Made by a program: the position numbers and the translations under genes. From the NCBI GenBank assembly GCA_003250135.1, contig QKHF01000145.1:1-6214 (forward strand): a stretch of 6,214 bases of DNA. Direction: 5' to 3'. Within the stretch, counting starts at the first letter, position 1, and each line of letters starts with the position of its first letter. This DNA comes from Paracoccaceae bacterium (GTDB lineage: Bacteria > Pseudomonadota > Alphaproteobacteria > Rhodobacterales > Rhodobacteraceae). Below are positions 1 through 6,214 of this stretch, piece by piece. The notes beneath the pieces are model-generated. The model worked only from the letters and a program-made list of their open reading frames with translations, did not search any database and was not told where the DNA came from.

Positions 1-314
1 GCTTGCCGAAGGTTTTGCAGAACACCAGCGGGTTTCTCTATTACGTCTCCATCACGGGCATCACCGGCGCGGCCTCGCCTGACGCCGACGTGGTCGGGGC
101 GGCCGTGACGCGTCTGAAAGCGGCGACCGACCTTCCGGTCTGCGTAGGCTTCGGCGTCAACACGCCGGAACAGGCCGCCGGGATCGCCAGGCGCGCCGAC
201 GGGGTGGTTGTCGGCTCTGCCATCGTCAAGAAAATCGCGGCGGGGGACAGCCCGGCCGAGGTCCTTTCCTTCGTCAGGTCGCTGGCCGAGGGCGCCCATT
301 CGGCCCGCGGCTGA
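1..314 (+). CDS. trpA: Tryptophan synthase alpha subunit, C-terminal part (5' end off window)
   Basis: TrpA cleaves indole-3-glycerol phosphate to indole and glyceraldehyde 3-phosphate. It works in the cytoplasm in the alpha2beta2 complex with TrpB, to which it channels indole. The 103 visible residues (frame from base 3, stop TGA 312-314) are the last part of the TIM barrel. The segment [14 protein letters not shown] aligns with the E. coli stretch GYTYLLSRSGVTGA, and [10 protein letters not shown] and [10 protein letters not shown] are the two glycine-rich phosphate-binding loops near the C-terminus. The catalytic Glu and Asp of the family lie in the N-terminal half, outside the window. The length is consistent with the last 40% of a protein of about 270 residues. 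The first in-frame triplet is TTG, but it is an internal leucine and not a start, because the conserved barrel is already under way there. trpB would be expected upstream; this is inference. There is no sign of damage in the visible part. Confidence 0.96.
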   Translation, partial: LPKVLQNTSGFLYYVSITGITGAASPDADVVGAAVTRLKAATDLPVCVGFGVNTPEQAAGIARRADGVVVGSAIVKKIAAGDSPAEVLSFVRSLAEGAHSARG

Positions 315-359
315 ACTGGCGGGCGACAGCATGTCCGCGTTGCATCGCGGGCTGAAGAG

Positions 360-370
360 CATAATCTAAA
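360..370 (+). promoter_or_regulatory. AT-rich patch, weak candidate -10 region upstream of accD
   Basis: CATAAT at 360-365 matches the sigma-70 -10 consensus in five of six positions and lies in an AT-rich run (361-370) that stands out in otherwise GC-rich DNA. A possible -35, TTGCAT at 340-345, is only 14 bases upstream, which is too short for a normal promoter. If real, it would give accD-folC its own transcript separate from the trp genes. accD could equally be read from upstream through trpA. Confidence 0.22.
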
Positions 371-374
371 GCGC

Positions 375-392
375 GACGCCGCGAAGGGCGTC
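375..392 (+). repeat. Small inverted repeat in the accD leader
   Basis: GACGCC (375-380) and GGCGTC (387-392) form a perfect 6-bp GC-rich stem around a six-base loop (GCGAAG). It ends 14 bases before the accD ATG, so in mRNA it would sit just upstream of the weak ribosome binding region (around ACGGGAT, 395-401). It has no following T run, so it is unlikely to be an intrinsic terminator for trpA. A short GC stem is common by chance at this base composition, so function is uncertain. Confidence 0.3.
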
Positions 393-406
393 TGACGGGA
401 TACGCC

Positions 407-1357
407 ATGAGCTGGATTTCGAAACATGTCCGCCCGCGGATCGAGTCGCTGCTGAACCGCCGCGAGACGCCTGAGAACCTGTGGCGCAAGTGCACGTCTT
501 GCGACCAGATGATCTTTCATCGCGAGCTGACAGAAGGGCTGTATGTCTGCCCGAACTGCGACAACCACATGAACATCACGCCGCGCGAGCGCTTCATTGC
601 GCTCTACGACAATGGCGCGTTCGAAGAGATCAAGACGCCCGAGCCGCTGGCCGACCCGCTGAACTTCAAGGACAAGAAGCGCTACACCGAGCGCATGAAG
701 GAGGCGCGCAAGGTCACCGGCGAGCGCGAGGTGATGATGGTGGTCAAGGGCCGGATCGGCGGCGTGACCACGGTGTGCGCCGGGCAGAACTTCGATTTTT
801 TGGCCGGTTCGATGGGCATGGGGGTCGGCAACGCGCTGATCTCGGCCGCGCGCGAGGCGGTGAAGGCCAAGGCGCCCCTGATCGTGTTCTCCGCCGCGGG
901 CGGCGCGCGGATGCAGGAGGGCATCCTCAGCCTGATGCAGATGCCCCGCTCCACCGTGGCGGTGGAGATGGTGCGCGACGCGGGCCTGCCCTACATCGTC
1001 GTGCTGACCCATCCGACCACCGGTGGCGTGACCGCCTCCTACGCGATGCTGGGCGACGTCCAGATCGCCGAGCCCAACGCGCTGATCTGCTTCGCCGGGC
1101 CGCGGGTGATCGAGCAGACCATCCGCGAGACCCTGCCTGAGGGCTTCCAGCGCTCGGAGTACCTTCTGGACCACGGCATGCTTGACCGGGTCGTCCACCG
1201 CAGCGTGATGCGGGACGAGTTGGTCAAGATCCTGCGGATGCTGATGAGCCTGCCGCCCGCCATCGCGGGAGAGCTGCCGACGCCTGAGGCGGTCGAGAAG
1301 GCGGCGAAGGCCAAATCCAAGCCCATGCCCCCGGTCGAGGCGGAAGAGCAGGTGTGA
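407..1357 (+). CDS. accD: Acetyl-CoA carboxylase carboxyltransferase subunit beta
   Basis: AccD, with AccA, forms the cytoplasmic carboxyltransferase that moves the carboxyl group from carboxybiotin on AccB to acetyl-CoA. This makes malonyl-CoA, the committed step of fatty acid synthesis. The 316-residue product is close to E. coli AccD (304). An N-terminal four-cysteine zinc ribbon is intact: C29, C32, C48 and C51 in CTSC...CPNC. The crotonase-like carboxyltransferase fold follows, with GGARMQEG at 165-172 and TTGGVTASYAMLGD at 204-217, the glycine-rich loops of the active site. The last 30 or so residues form a Lys/Pro/Glu-rich tail that is probably disordered. The ATG at 407 gives the usual MSWI-type N-terminus. 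The ribosome binding site is weak (ACGGGAT ending 5 bases before the ATG). The gene lies 92 bases after trpA, and its TGA overlaps the folC GTG by 4 bases, which suggests translational coupling. No missing key residue was seen. Confidence 0.98.
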   Translation: MSWISKHVRPRIESLLNRRETPENLWRKCTSCDQMIFHRELTEGLYVCPNCDNHMNITPRERFIALYDNGAFEEIKTPEPLADPLNFKDKKRYTERMKEARKVTGEREVMMVVKGRIGGVTTVCAGQNFDFLAGSMGMGVGNALISAAREAVKAKAPLIVFSAAGGARMQEGILSLMQMPRSTVAVEMVRDAGLPYIVVLTHPTTGGVTASYAMLGDVQIAEPNALICFAGPRVIEQTIRETLPEGFQRSEYLLDHGMLDRVVHRSVMRDELVKILRMLMSLPPAIAGELPTPEAVEKAAKAKSKPMPPVEAEEQV

Positions 1358-2667
1358 GCCCGCCTGAGGCGCTGCAGCGAAGCGACGCCATCCTCGACCG
1401 GCTGCTGACGCTGCATCCGAAACTCATCGATCTCTCTCTGGACCGGATGCATCGCATTCTGGCGGCTCTGGGCCATCCCGAGCGCGCCCTGCCGCCTGTC
1501 ATCCACATCGCCGGCACCAACGGCAAGGGCTCGGTCGCAGCGATGCTGCGCGCCGGGCTGGAGGCGGCGGGCGAGCAGGTGCATGTCTACACCTCGCCGC
1601 ATCTGGTGCGGTTTCACGAGCGTATCCGGCTGGCGGGCGCGCTGATCGACGAGGGGGCGCTGTCGGCGCTGCTGGAGGAGTGCGAGGCCGCGAATGGCGG
1701 CGCGCCGATCACCTATTTCGAGATCACCACAGCCGCCGCGCTGCTGGCGTTCTCCCGCACGCCCGCCGACTATCTGATCCTGGAGACCGGGCTCGGCGGC
1801 CGGCTGGACGCGACCAATGTGGTGGAGACGCCCGCCATGACCGTGATCACCACCATCTCTCTCGACCATCAACAGTACCTGGGCGAGACGCTGGGGGAGA
1901 TCGCGGGCGAGAAGGCCGGCATCCTGAAGCGCGGGGCGCCCTGCGTGGTCGGCCCGCAGACCGACGAGGCGATGGATGCGATCGAGCGTCGCGCCGATGC
2001 GCTGGGCGCGGAGCTGATCACCTATGGCCGCGACTGGCAGAGTTGGGAGGAGCACGGCCGTCTGATTTTCCAGGACAATGGCGGCCTGATGGATCTGGGC
2101 CCGCCGGCGCTCGCCGGGCGGCACCAGTATCTGAATGCGGGCGTCGCCATCGCCGCGCTGAAGCGGCTTGGCTGTGACGATGAGGCCTGCGCGGCGGGAC
2201 CGGCCCTCGCCCAGTGGCCGGGGCGATTGCAGCGGCTGCGTGGCGGGATGCTGGCGGACTGCGCGCCTGAAGGGGCGGACATCATCCTCGACGGCGGGCA
2301 CAACGAGGCGGCGGGCAAGGCGCTGGCCGACTACCTCGCCACCGCGACGGAGCTTTCGGGGCATCCGGTCTACCTGGTCTGCGGCATGCTGAAGACCAAG
2401 AACGCGGCTGATTTCTTCGCGCCCTTCGATGGCGTAGCCCGGCGGGTTTACACGGTGCCGATCCCGGACGCCGAGGCGTCGTTCAGCGCCGACGAGCTCG
2501 CCAATCTCGCGCGCAGCGCCGGATTGTACGCCGAAGCCTGCCAGAACGTGGCCGACGCGGTCTACGCGATCGGCGCCTCGGCCGAACCGGGTGCGCGAAT
2601 CGTCATCTGCGGCTCGCTCTATCTGGTGGGCGCGACGCTCAGGGAATATGGGCCGACGCCGGGTTGA
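1354..2667 (+). CDS. folC: Bifunctional dihydrofolate synthase / folylpolyglutamate synthase
   Basis: FolC is an ATP-dependent Mur-ligase-family enzyme in the cytoplasm. It joins glutamate to dihydropteroate and, in bifunctional bacterial forms, adds further glutamates to tetrahydrofolate. The 437-residue product has the family motifs in order: P-loop GTNGKGS (54-60), TSPHL (80-84), ETGLGGRLDATN (144-155), SLDHQQYLG (169-177), EKAGILK (186-192) whose K187 aligns with the carbamylated lysine of E. coli FolC, HQYLNAGVAI (257-266), LDGGHNEAAG (312-321) and CGSLYLVG (419-426). The start is GTG 1354, sharing GTGA with the accD stop and preceded by GAGCAGG. The next in-frame Met (residue 32) would remove conserved N-terminal sequence. 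The usual HNP in the C-terminal motif reads HNE here. Whether the enzyme has one or both activities cannot be decided from motifs alone, but the bifunctional type is the usual one in proteobacteria. Confidence 0.97.
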   Translation: MSPPEALQRSDAILDRLLTLHPKLIDLSLDRMHRILAALGHPERALPPVIHIAGTNGKGSVAAMLRAGLEAAGEQVHVYTSPHLVRFHERIRLAGALIDEGALSALLEECEAANGGAPITYFEITTAAALLAFSRTPADYLILETGLGGRLDATNVVETPAMTVITTISLDHQQYLGETLGEIAGEKAGILKRGAPCVVGPQTDEAMDAIERRADALGAELITYGRDWQSWEEHGRLIFQDNGGLMDLGPPALAGRHQYLNAGVAIAALKRLGCDDEACAAGPALAQWPGRLQRLRGGMLADCAPEGADIILDGGHNEAAGKALADYLATATELSGHPVYLVCGMLKTKNAADFFAPFDGVARRVYTVPIPDAEASFSADELANLARSAGLYAEACQNVADAVYAIGASAEPGARIVICGSLYLVGATLREYGPTPG

Positions 2668-2677
2668 CCGGCGCGCA

Positions 2678-2709
2678 GACGAAACCCCCGGCCACGGGCC
2701 GGGGGCGTC
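2678..2709. terminator. Probable bidirectional terminator between convergent folC and trxA
   Basis: CCCCCGGCC (2685-2693) and GGCCGGGGG (2697-2705) form a perfect 9-bp GC stem with a three-base loop ACG. Outer GACG (2678-2681) and CGTC (2706-2709) can extend it around an unpaired AAA. It begins 10 bases after the folC stop and lies about 30 bases beyond the trxA stop, where convergent genes need to end. Read leftward, the stem is followed by TTTCGTC, a short U-rich tail. Read rightward, the tail (CGTCAATGTC) is poor in T. It is therefore a better intrinsic terminator for trxA than for folC. Confidence 0.68.
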
Positions 2710-2738
2710 AATGTCTTACGCTTGGTGGGCGAGGCGCG

Positions 2739-3059
2739 TCAGATCGAGCCTTCGATCCACTCCAGAATCTTCGCCTTGGGCTTGGCGCCTACCGAGTTCG
2801 ACACCACCTCGCCGCCCTTGAACAGCAACAGGGTGGGTATGCCCCGCACGCCGTATTTGGACGGCGCGTTCGGGTTCTCGTCGATATTCACCTTGGCGAC
2901 CTTGATCTTGTCGCCCATCTCGGCGGCGATCTCCTCGAGCGCCGGCGCGATTTGCTTGCAGGGCGCGCACCACTCGGCCCAAAAGTCGACGACGACCGGC
3001 GTATCCGACTGGATCACCTGAGACTCGAATTCCTGGTCGGTCACGGCGTGGGTGCTCAT
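2739..3059 (-). CDS. trxA: Thioredoxin 1 (TrxA)
   Basis: Thioredoxin is the small cytoplasmic dithiol protein that reduces disulfides in ribonucleotide reductase, peroxidases and other clients, and is itself recharged by thioredoxin reductase. The 106-residue product covers one complete thioredoxin fold (E. coli TrxA 109). It has buried D25, active site W30-C31-A32-P33-C34-K35, cis-proline P75 in RGIPTLLLF, and the late glycine of VGA (G91). No signal peptide or membrane segment is visible, so it is cytoplasmic. The start at 3059 was chosen because a strong Shine-Dalgarno sequence (AGGGAGAGG, 3071-3063) lies just upstream and MSTHAVTD matches the usual N-terminus. An in-frame ATG at 3101 would add 14 Arg/Pro-rich residues and has no Shine-Dalgarno. 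The active-site dipeptide is Ala-Pro where the classic form has Gly-Pro. The gene follows addA on the same strand after 101 bases and appears to have its own promoter. Confidence 0.97.
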   Translation of the reverse strand: MSTHAVTDQEFESQVIQSDTPVVVDFWAEWCAPCKQIAPALEEIAAEMGDKIKVAKVNIDENPNAPSKYGVRGIPTLLLFKGGEVVSNSVGAKPKAKILEWIEGSI

Positions 3060-3062
3060 GAA

Positions 3063-3071
3063 CCTCTCCCT
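3063..3071 (-). promoter_or_regulatory. Ribosome binding site of trxA
   Basis: On the minus strand, AGGGAGAGG runs from 3071 to 3063 and is followed by TTC and the ATG at 3059. The GGAG core (3069-3066) is 6 bases from the start codon. This is the strongest Shine-Dalgarno match seen in the window, and it selects the 106-residue start over the in-frame upstream ATG at 3101. Confidence 0.8.
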
Positions 3072-3076
3072 ATGCG

Positions 3077-3092
3077 GAGCGCGGGGGCGCTC
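3077..3092 (-). repeat. GC hairpin in the trxA 5' leader
   Basis: GAGCGC (3077-3082) and GCGCTC (3087-3092) form a perfect 6-bp stem with a four-base loop. In trxA mRNA it would stand 5 bases upstream of the Shine-Dalgarno sequence. Read on the plus strand it is followed by AGTTTTCA, so it also resembles a weak terminator against rightward read-through. Its role is not known. It could stabilise the transcript, tune translation or be incidental. Confidence 0.4.
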
Positions 3093-3109
3093 AGTTTTCA
3101 TGAGGGCCC

Positions 3110-3138
3110 AAGGTAGGAACGGTCGGTTCAGTGGTCAA
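3110..3138 (-). promoter_or_regulatory. Candidate sigma-70-type promoter for trxA
   Basis: On the minus strand, TTGACC (3138-3133; five of six to the TTGACA consensus) is followed by exactly 17 bases and then TACCTT (3115-3110; three of six to TATAAT, keeping the key first T, the A and the last T). Loose -10 boxes with a good TTGAC element are common in alphaproteobacteria. The start of transcription would be near 3103, giving a leader of about 45 bases before the ATG at 3059. The position, in the 101-base gap after addA, supports separate expression of trxA. Confidence 0.45.
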
Positions 3139-3160
3139 GCGGAGCCGGACGCGCAGAGCG

Positions 3161-6100
3161 TTAAGATTCTGACAATTCCACAATTGCGCGGGACAGGGCG
3201 GCGGCGGTCAATTCCGGGGGAATCTCCATCAGTTGCGCCGTTGAAGTCCAGAGAATCGCCGTCTCGACACGCCCGCGTGGGTAGAGTTGCGACACCGCGG
3301 CGCGGTAGGCGCCGAGCTGCCGAAGATAGGCTTCGGGCGCATCCTCGGCGCGGGCGGGCGTCTGGCGATTGGTCTTGAAGTCGATGATTCGCACTGTTTC
3401 GGCCCCGTCAGGCGCGCGCCGGATGATCAGGCGGTCCAGCCGCGCTTCGATCCGTCGGCCGCCCAGTTCCGGCGGCTCGGCCCAGAGCGCGGGTTCGGCC
3501 AGCGCGTCCGCCGAAAACACTTCGGCCAGATGTGGCGCTCCCAAAACGCCGAGAACCTCCGCCGCCATTGCGCCCCGCTCCACCTCGTCGACCTCCGAGG
3601 TGCCATCCGCAAGGATTCGGGCGACCAACGCCGGCCGCTCCTGCGCCGGGGCGTCCGCGGCGAGCTCCAGCGCCCGATGGATCAGGTCGCCCCGCCGCAT
3701 CGCTTTGGCGCGCGCCTCCGTCGTCGCGGTTTCGGCCGCCTCACCGGGCAGGGCGTGGGCGCCGCCGAGATCGGAAGGCGAGATCGGGCGCGGTGTCTTC
3801 GGCTCCACCGGCAGCGGCGCGACAAGCCAATTCGGTATGGAAACCACCGGTTCTACCGCCGCACTCGCCCCGGGCGCCTGCTCCATCGCTGTCGCGCCGG
3901 TCGCCGCGGGGTCCTCCACCCGCAAGCCGGGGCCGACGCCAAGGGCCATGAGAGGCGTGTCCAGCGGTTGTGCGATGTCCGCCACCGCCCGGCGCACCAG
4001 ACCGTGCCAGCCGCGTTCCGCCCGGTCGGGGTCGCCCGCAGCGCACACGATCAGCCAATCCTCGGCCCGGGTCATGGCGACGTAGAGCAGGCGCAGGCGC
4101 TCCTCCTCCTCGCGGCGATGGTGTTCGGCCCGTGCGGCGGCGGCTTGCGGCGGATCCTCCTTCGCTCGCCCGCCAACGATGGCGACGGGCCCATTTGGCC
4201 CGTCCAGCGTCAGTATCTGCGGTTCGCGCCGCCGTCCCGGCGCCAGCGTATCCGGGAGAATCACGACGGGCGCCTCAAGCCCCTTGGCGCCATGCACCGT
4301 CATCACCCGGACGAGACCGGGATCGCCTTCCTCACGCGGCTCCTGCTCCCGCTTGATCTCCGGGTCGCCGGTTTCGATCCAGTCCACAAACCCCTGAAGC
4401 GACGGCGTCTCGGCGCGTTCGTAGATCAGGGCCTGTGTCAGCAATTCGTCTATGGCGTCCTCCGCCTCGGGTCCCAGCCGCCCGATCAGGCGGCGGCGCC
4501 CGTCATGGCGGATCAGGGCGTGTTGCAGGAACTCGAACGGGCGCTTGTAATCGGCCTGGGCAACGATATCGCGCAGCATGTCGGCCACCTGCGCGTGCGC
4601 GGCGGATTTCATCACCCGGTCCCATAGCCGAGCGTTTCCGCGGCCATAGGCGAGGTCGAACAGCTGCTCTTCGGACACATCGAACAGCGGCGAGCGCAGC
4701 AGCGCGGCGAGCGAGAGATCGTCCTCGGGCAGTAGCGCCACCTTCGCCAGCGCCAAAAGGTCTTTGACCGCAATGTGATCCGCGATCCGAAGGCGATCCG
4801 CGCCCGCTACAGGCACGCCCAGTTGCTGAAGCCGCCGCAGGAGCTCCCGCGCCAGCTTTCCCCTGCGCCGAACCAGGATCATTATATCGCCTGGCTTAAC
4901 GGAACGCCCCTTTCCGGGGACGGCGACGCGCTCGACCAGCATGCGCTGGATCTCTTGCGCGAGGGCGTCGGCCAGCAGCAGCTCGGGATCGTCGGGGCCC
5001 GGGGCGTCCACCGGCTCCCACCAGGGCGGGTCCTCGGGTTTCTCGCCCGGCGGCAGAACCGGCCAGAGGTCGACCCGGCCCGGACACTCGCCGGGATCGC
5101 GATTAGCGCGATGGGCGACAAGCTCCTCGGCGCTCATACCCGCCGCGGTCGGATCCTTCAGTACCTCATCCACCACGCGCAGAATCGCCGAGGCGGTGCG
5201 GAACGAGGTCAGCAGTTCCGGCCGCTCCAACGCCTCGCCCATCGCCTCCAGTCGGCCGCCGAGGCGCGCGCGAATCCGCTCGAACTCCCGCGGGTCGGCC
5301 CCCTGAAAGCTGTAGATCGACTGCTTCTCATCGCCCACGACAAAGAGGGTGCGGGCTCCGTCATGGGCGCCCAGACCGGCGTGGAACTCCTCGGCCAGCG
5401 CCGAGATCACCCGCCATTGATCGGGGCTGGTGTCCTGCGCCTCGTCGACGAGGATGTGATCCAGCCCGCCGTCGAGCTTGTAAAGCGCCCAGGCGGCGGC
5501 CTCGCCATGCGCGAGAAGCGCCAACGTGCGGGCGATGATGTCGTCGAAATCCAGCGCCGAGCGCTGCGCTTTCAACGCAGTGAACGTGCGCAGCACCTGT
5601 CGCGCCATCGCATGCAGCGCGCCGCTCAGTTCCGCGCGACGCATTGCGTGAACACGGGATTGCAGTTCCAGGAAACCTTCCTGAAGGTCTTCCAGAAGCG
5701 GGCGTATCCAGGGTTCCGCCGCGTGGATGTCTTTGGTTGGCGCTTTGCCGAGTTTACGAGGTTCGCCTGTCCCAATCAGGAACGCGGCCGAAGCGGCCTC
5801 GAAAACCCGCGCGCCATCCCCGGCGGCGAGAATCGCGGCGAGGCGCTCGGCGTGCCCCTGATCGGTTTGCCCGCCTCGCCCGAGCGATGCGACAGCGCGT
5901 TCAACGGCGCCCCGATCAAGCCCGTCCCGCCAGCGCAGCGCCCCCTCCCGCCAGTCCTCGCCCGGTTGGCGGCCCAACGCTGTCCAGACCTGCGCAATGT
6001 CGGCCTCCGAGGCGAGCGACTCGCGATGACGGAGCGCCTCGTCGAACAGGTCGACCAGCGTTTCCTCGGCGAAATGATCGGTCAGCACGCGAAAGGCGGC

Positions 6101-6214
6101 GTTGAGCACGGGATCGGCGTCCGAGGCCGCTTGGGCGACCGCCGCATCGCGCGCCTCGGCCATCAACTCGGCCCGGCCGCGCTCATCCAGCACGTCGAAC
6201 CGGGGCGAAACCCC
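3161..6214 (-). CDS. addA: Double-strand break repair helicase-nuclease AddA, lacking its N-terminus (off window)
   Basis: AddA is the UvrD-like (SF1A) helicase and nuclease subunit of AddAB, the RecBCD counterpart that resects double-strand breaks for RecA. The open frame runs through the window edge for 1017 residues, and residues before the GTG at 6193 (GVSPRFD) continue the family sequence, so this is a window cut and not a truncation. The Walker A motif lies beyond the edge. Visible motifs, numbered from the edge: Walker B ILVDEAQDT (254-262), motif III VVGDEKQSIYSFQGADP (292-308), motif IV SFRT (337-340), motif V VMTVHGAKGLEAP (637-649) and motif VI LLYVAMTRAED (709-719). After a Pro/Ala-rich linker comes a RecB-type PD-(D/E)XK nuclease: H846 in GDLIHRALE, D927 in EARLDRL, D945 and K947 in IIDFKT, and QLGAY (966-970). 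All expected nuclease residues are present. The order and linker fit the alphaproteobacterial AddA type. addB is expected just past the right edge (inference). UvrD or RecB are less likely because of the overall arrangement. Confidence 0.95.
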   Translation of the reverse strand, partial: GVSPRFDVLDERGRAELMAEARDAAVAQAASDADPVLNAAFRVLTDHFAEETLVDLFDEALRHRESLASEADIAQVWTALGRQPGEDWREGALRWRDGLDRGAVERAVASLGRGGQTDQGHAERLAAILAAGDGARVFEAASAAFLIGTGEPRKLGKAPTKDIHAAEPWIRPLLEDLQEGFLELQSRVHAMRRAELSGALHAMARQVLRTFTALKAQRSALDFDDIIARTLALLAHGEAAAWALYKLDGGLDHILVDEAQDTSPDQWRVISALAEEFHAGLGAHDGARTLFVVGDEKQSIYSFQGADPREFERIRARLGGRLEAMGEALERPELLTSFRTASAILRVVDEVLKDPTAAGMSAEELVAHRANRDPGECPGRVDLWPVLPPGEKPEDPPWWEPVDAPGPDDPELLLADALAQEIQRMLVERVAVPGKGRSVKPGDIMILVRRRGKLARELLRRLQQLGVPVAGADRLRIADHIAVKDLLALAKVALLPEDDLSLAALLRSPLFDVSEEQLFDLAYGRGNARLWDRVMKSAAHAQVADMLRDIVAQADYKRPFEFLQHALIRHDGRRRLIGRLGPEAEDAIDELLTQALIYERAETPSLQGFVDWIETGDPEIKREQEPREEGDPGLVRVMTVHGAKGLEAPVVILPDTLAPGRRREPQILTLDGPNGPVAIVGGRAKEDPPQAAAARAEHHRREEEERLRLLYVAMTRAEDWLIVCAAGDPDRAERGWHGLVRRAVADIAQPLDTPLMALGVGPGLRVEDPAATGATAMEQAPGASAAVEPVVSIPNWLVAPLPVEPKTPRPISPSDLGGAHALPGEAAETATTEARAKAMRRGDLIHRALELAADAPAQERPALVARILADGTSEVDEVERGAMAAEVLGVLGAPHLAEVFSADALAEPALWAEPPELGGRRIEARLDRLIIRRAPDGAETVRIIDFKTNRQTPARAEDAPEAYLRQLGAYRAAVSQLYPRGRVETAILWTSTAQLMEIPPELTAAALSRAIVELSES

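Noticed and set aside
41..1198. Long minus-strand open frame of 385 codons opposite trpA and accD
   Set aside because: It is antisense to two genes with clear family motifs, is rich in Arg, His, Ala and Gly as expected from reading GC-biased codons backwards, and shows no recognisable domain.
1039..2364. Minus-strand open frame of 441 codons opposite accD and folC
   Set aside because: It is a shadow of the GC-rich coding strand. It has no motif and spans the end of one real gene and most of another.
3077..3097. Rightward intrinsic terminator (GC stem followed by TTTT)
   Set aside because: No rightward gene ends here, the stem is only 6 bp and the T run is four bases. It is kept only as a leader hairpin of trxA.
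2664..3116. Plus-strand open frame of 150 codons over trxA
   Set aside because: It is antisense to a complete thioredoxin with active-site and cis-proline motifs, and has no ribosome binding site or family similarity that I can see.
3287..4627. Plus-strand open frame of 446 codons opposite addA
   Set aside because: The minus strand carries the intact helicase motif V and VI region and the nuclease domain of AddA here. The plus-strand product is low-complexity Arg/Pro/Gly-rich and without a recognisable domain.
6191..6193. GTG as a true start of addA, implying a protein without Walker A
   Set aside because: The frame stays open to the window edge and the residues before it (GVSPRFD) continue the AddA family sequence, so the gene is simply cut by the window.
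1..6214. Possible undescribed defence, mobile or secretion system
   Set aside because: All long coding stretches belong to well-known housekeeping families. No repeats in arrays, no transposase, integrase or tRNA was seen, and there was no shift in base composition or unexplained intergenic block.

Overview
The window looks like an ordinary stretch of a GC-rich alphaproteobacterial chromosome. The evidence is the strong G/C bias at third codon positions, an AddA-type (not RecB/RecC) break-repair helicase-nuclease of the alphaproteobacterial kind, and the neighbourhood trpA-accD-folC facing trxA-addA. From memory this grouping is typical of Caulobacterales, Maricaulales and Rhodobacterales-like genomes. 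Assignment below class level is not supported from the sequence alone.

Layout: the left half is transcribed rightward. It holds the last 103 codons of trpA (1-314), a 92-base gap with an AT-rich patch and a small hairpin (315-406), accD (407-1357), and folC (1354-2667). folC starts on a GTG that overlaps the accD stop by 4 bases. The right half is transcribed leftward: addA enters from the right edge without its N-terminus (6214-3161), followed after a 101-base gap by trxA (3059-2739). The two groups converge on a 71-base spacer that contains a strong GC hairpin, probably a shared terminator.

How the genes fit together: trpA ends the tryptophan branch (indole formation). accD supplies the carboxyltransferase beta subunit that makes malonyl-CoA for fatty acid synthesis. 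folC makes and polyglutamylates folate. addA, with addB expected just beyond the right edge, resects double-strand breaks for RecA-dependent repair. trxA is the general thiol-disulfide reductant. These are housekeeping functions whose adjacency is a conserved neighbourhood rather than one pathway.

No mobile element, CRISPR array, tRNA, rRNA, toxin-antitoxin pair or defence island was seen, and no intergenic stretch exceeds about 100 bases. I found no convincing undescribed system. The points worth a second look are small: a possible leaderless second start and leader hairpin at trxA, a WCAPC active site in thioredoxin, an HNE in place of the usual HNP in FolC, and the convergent terminator.
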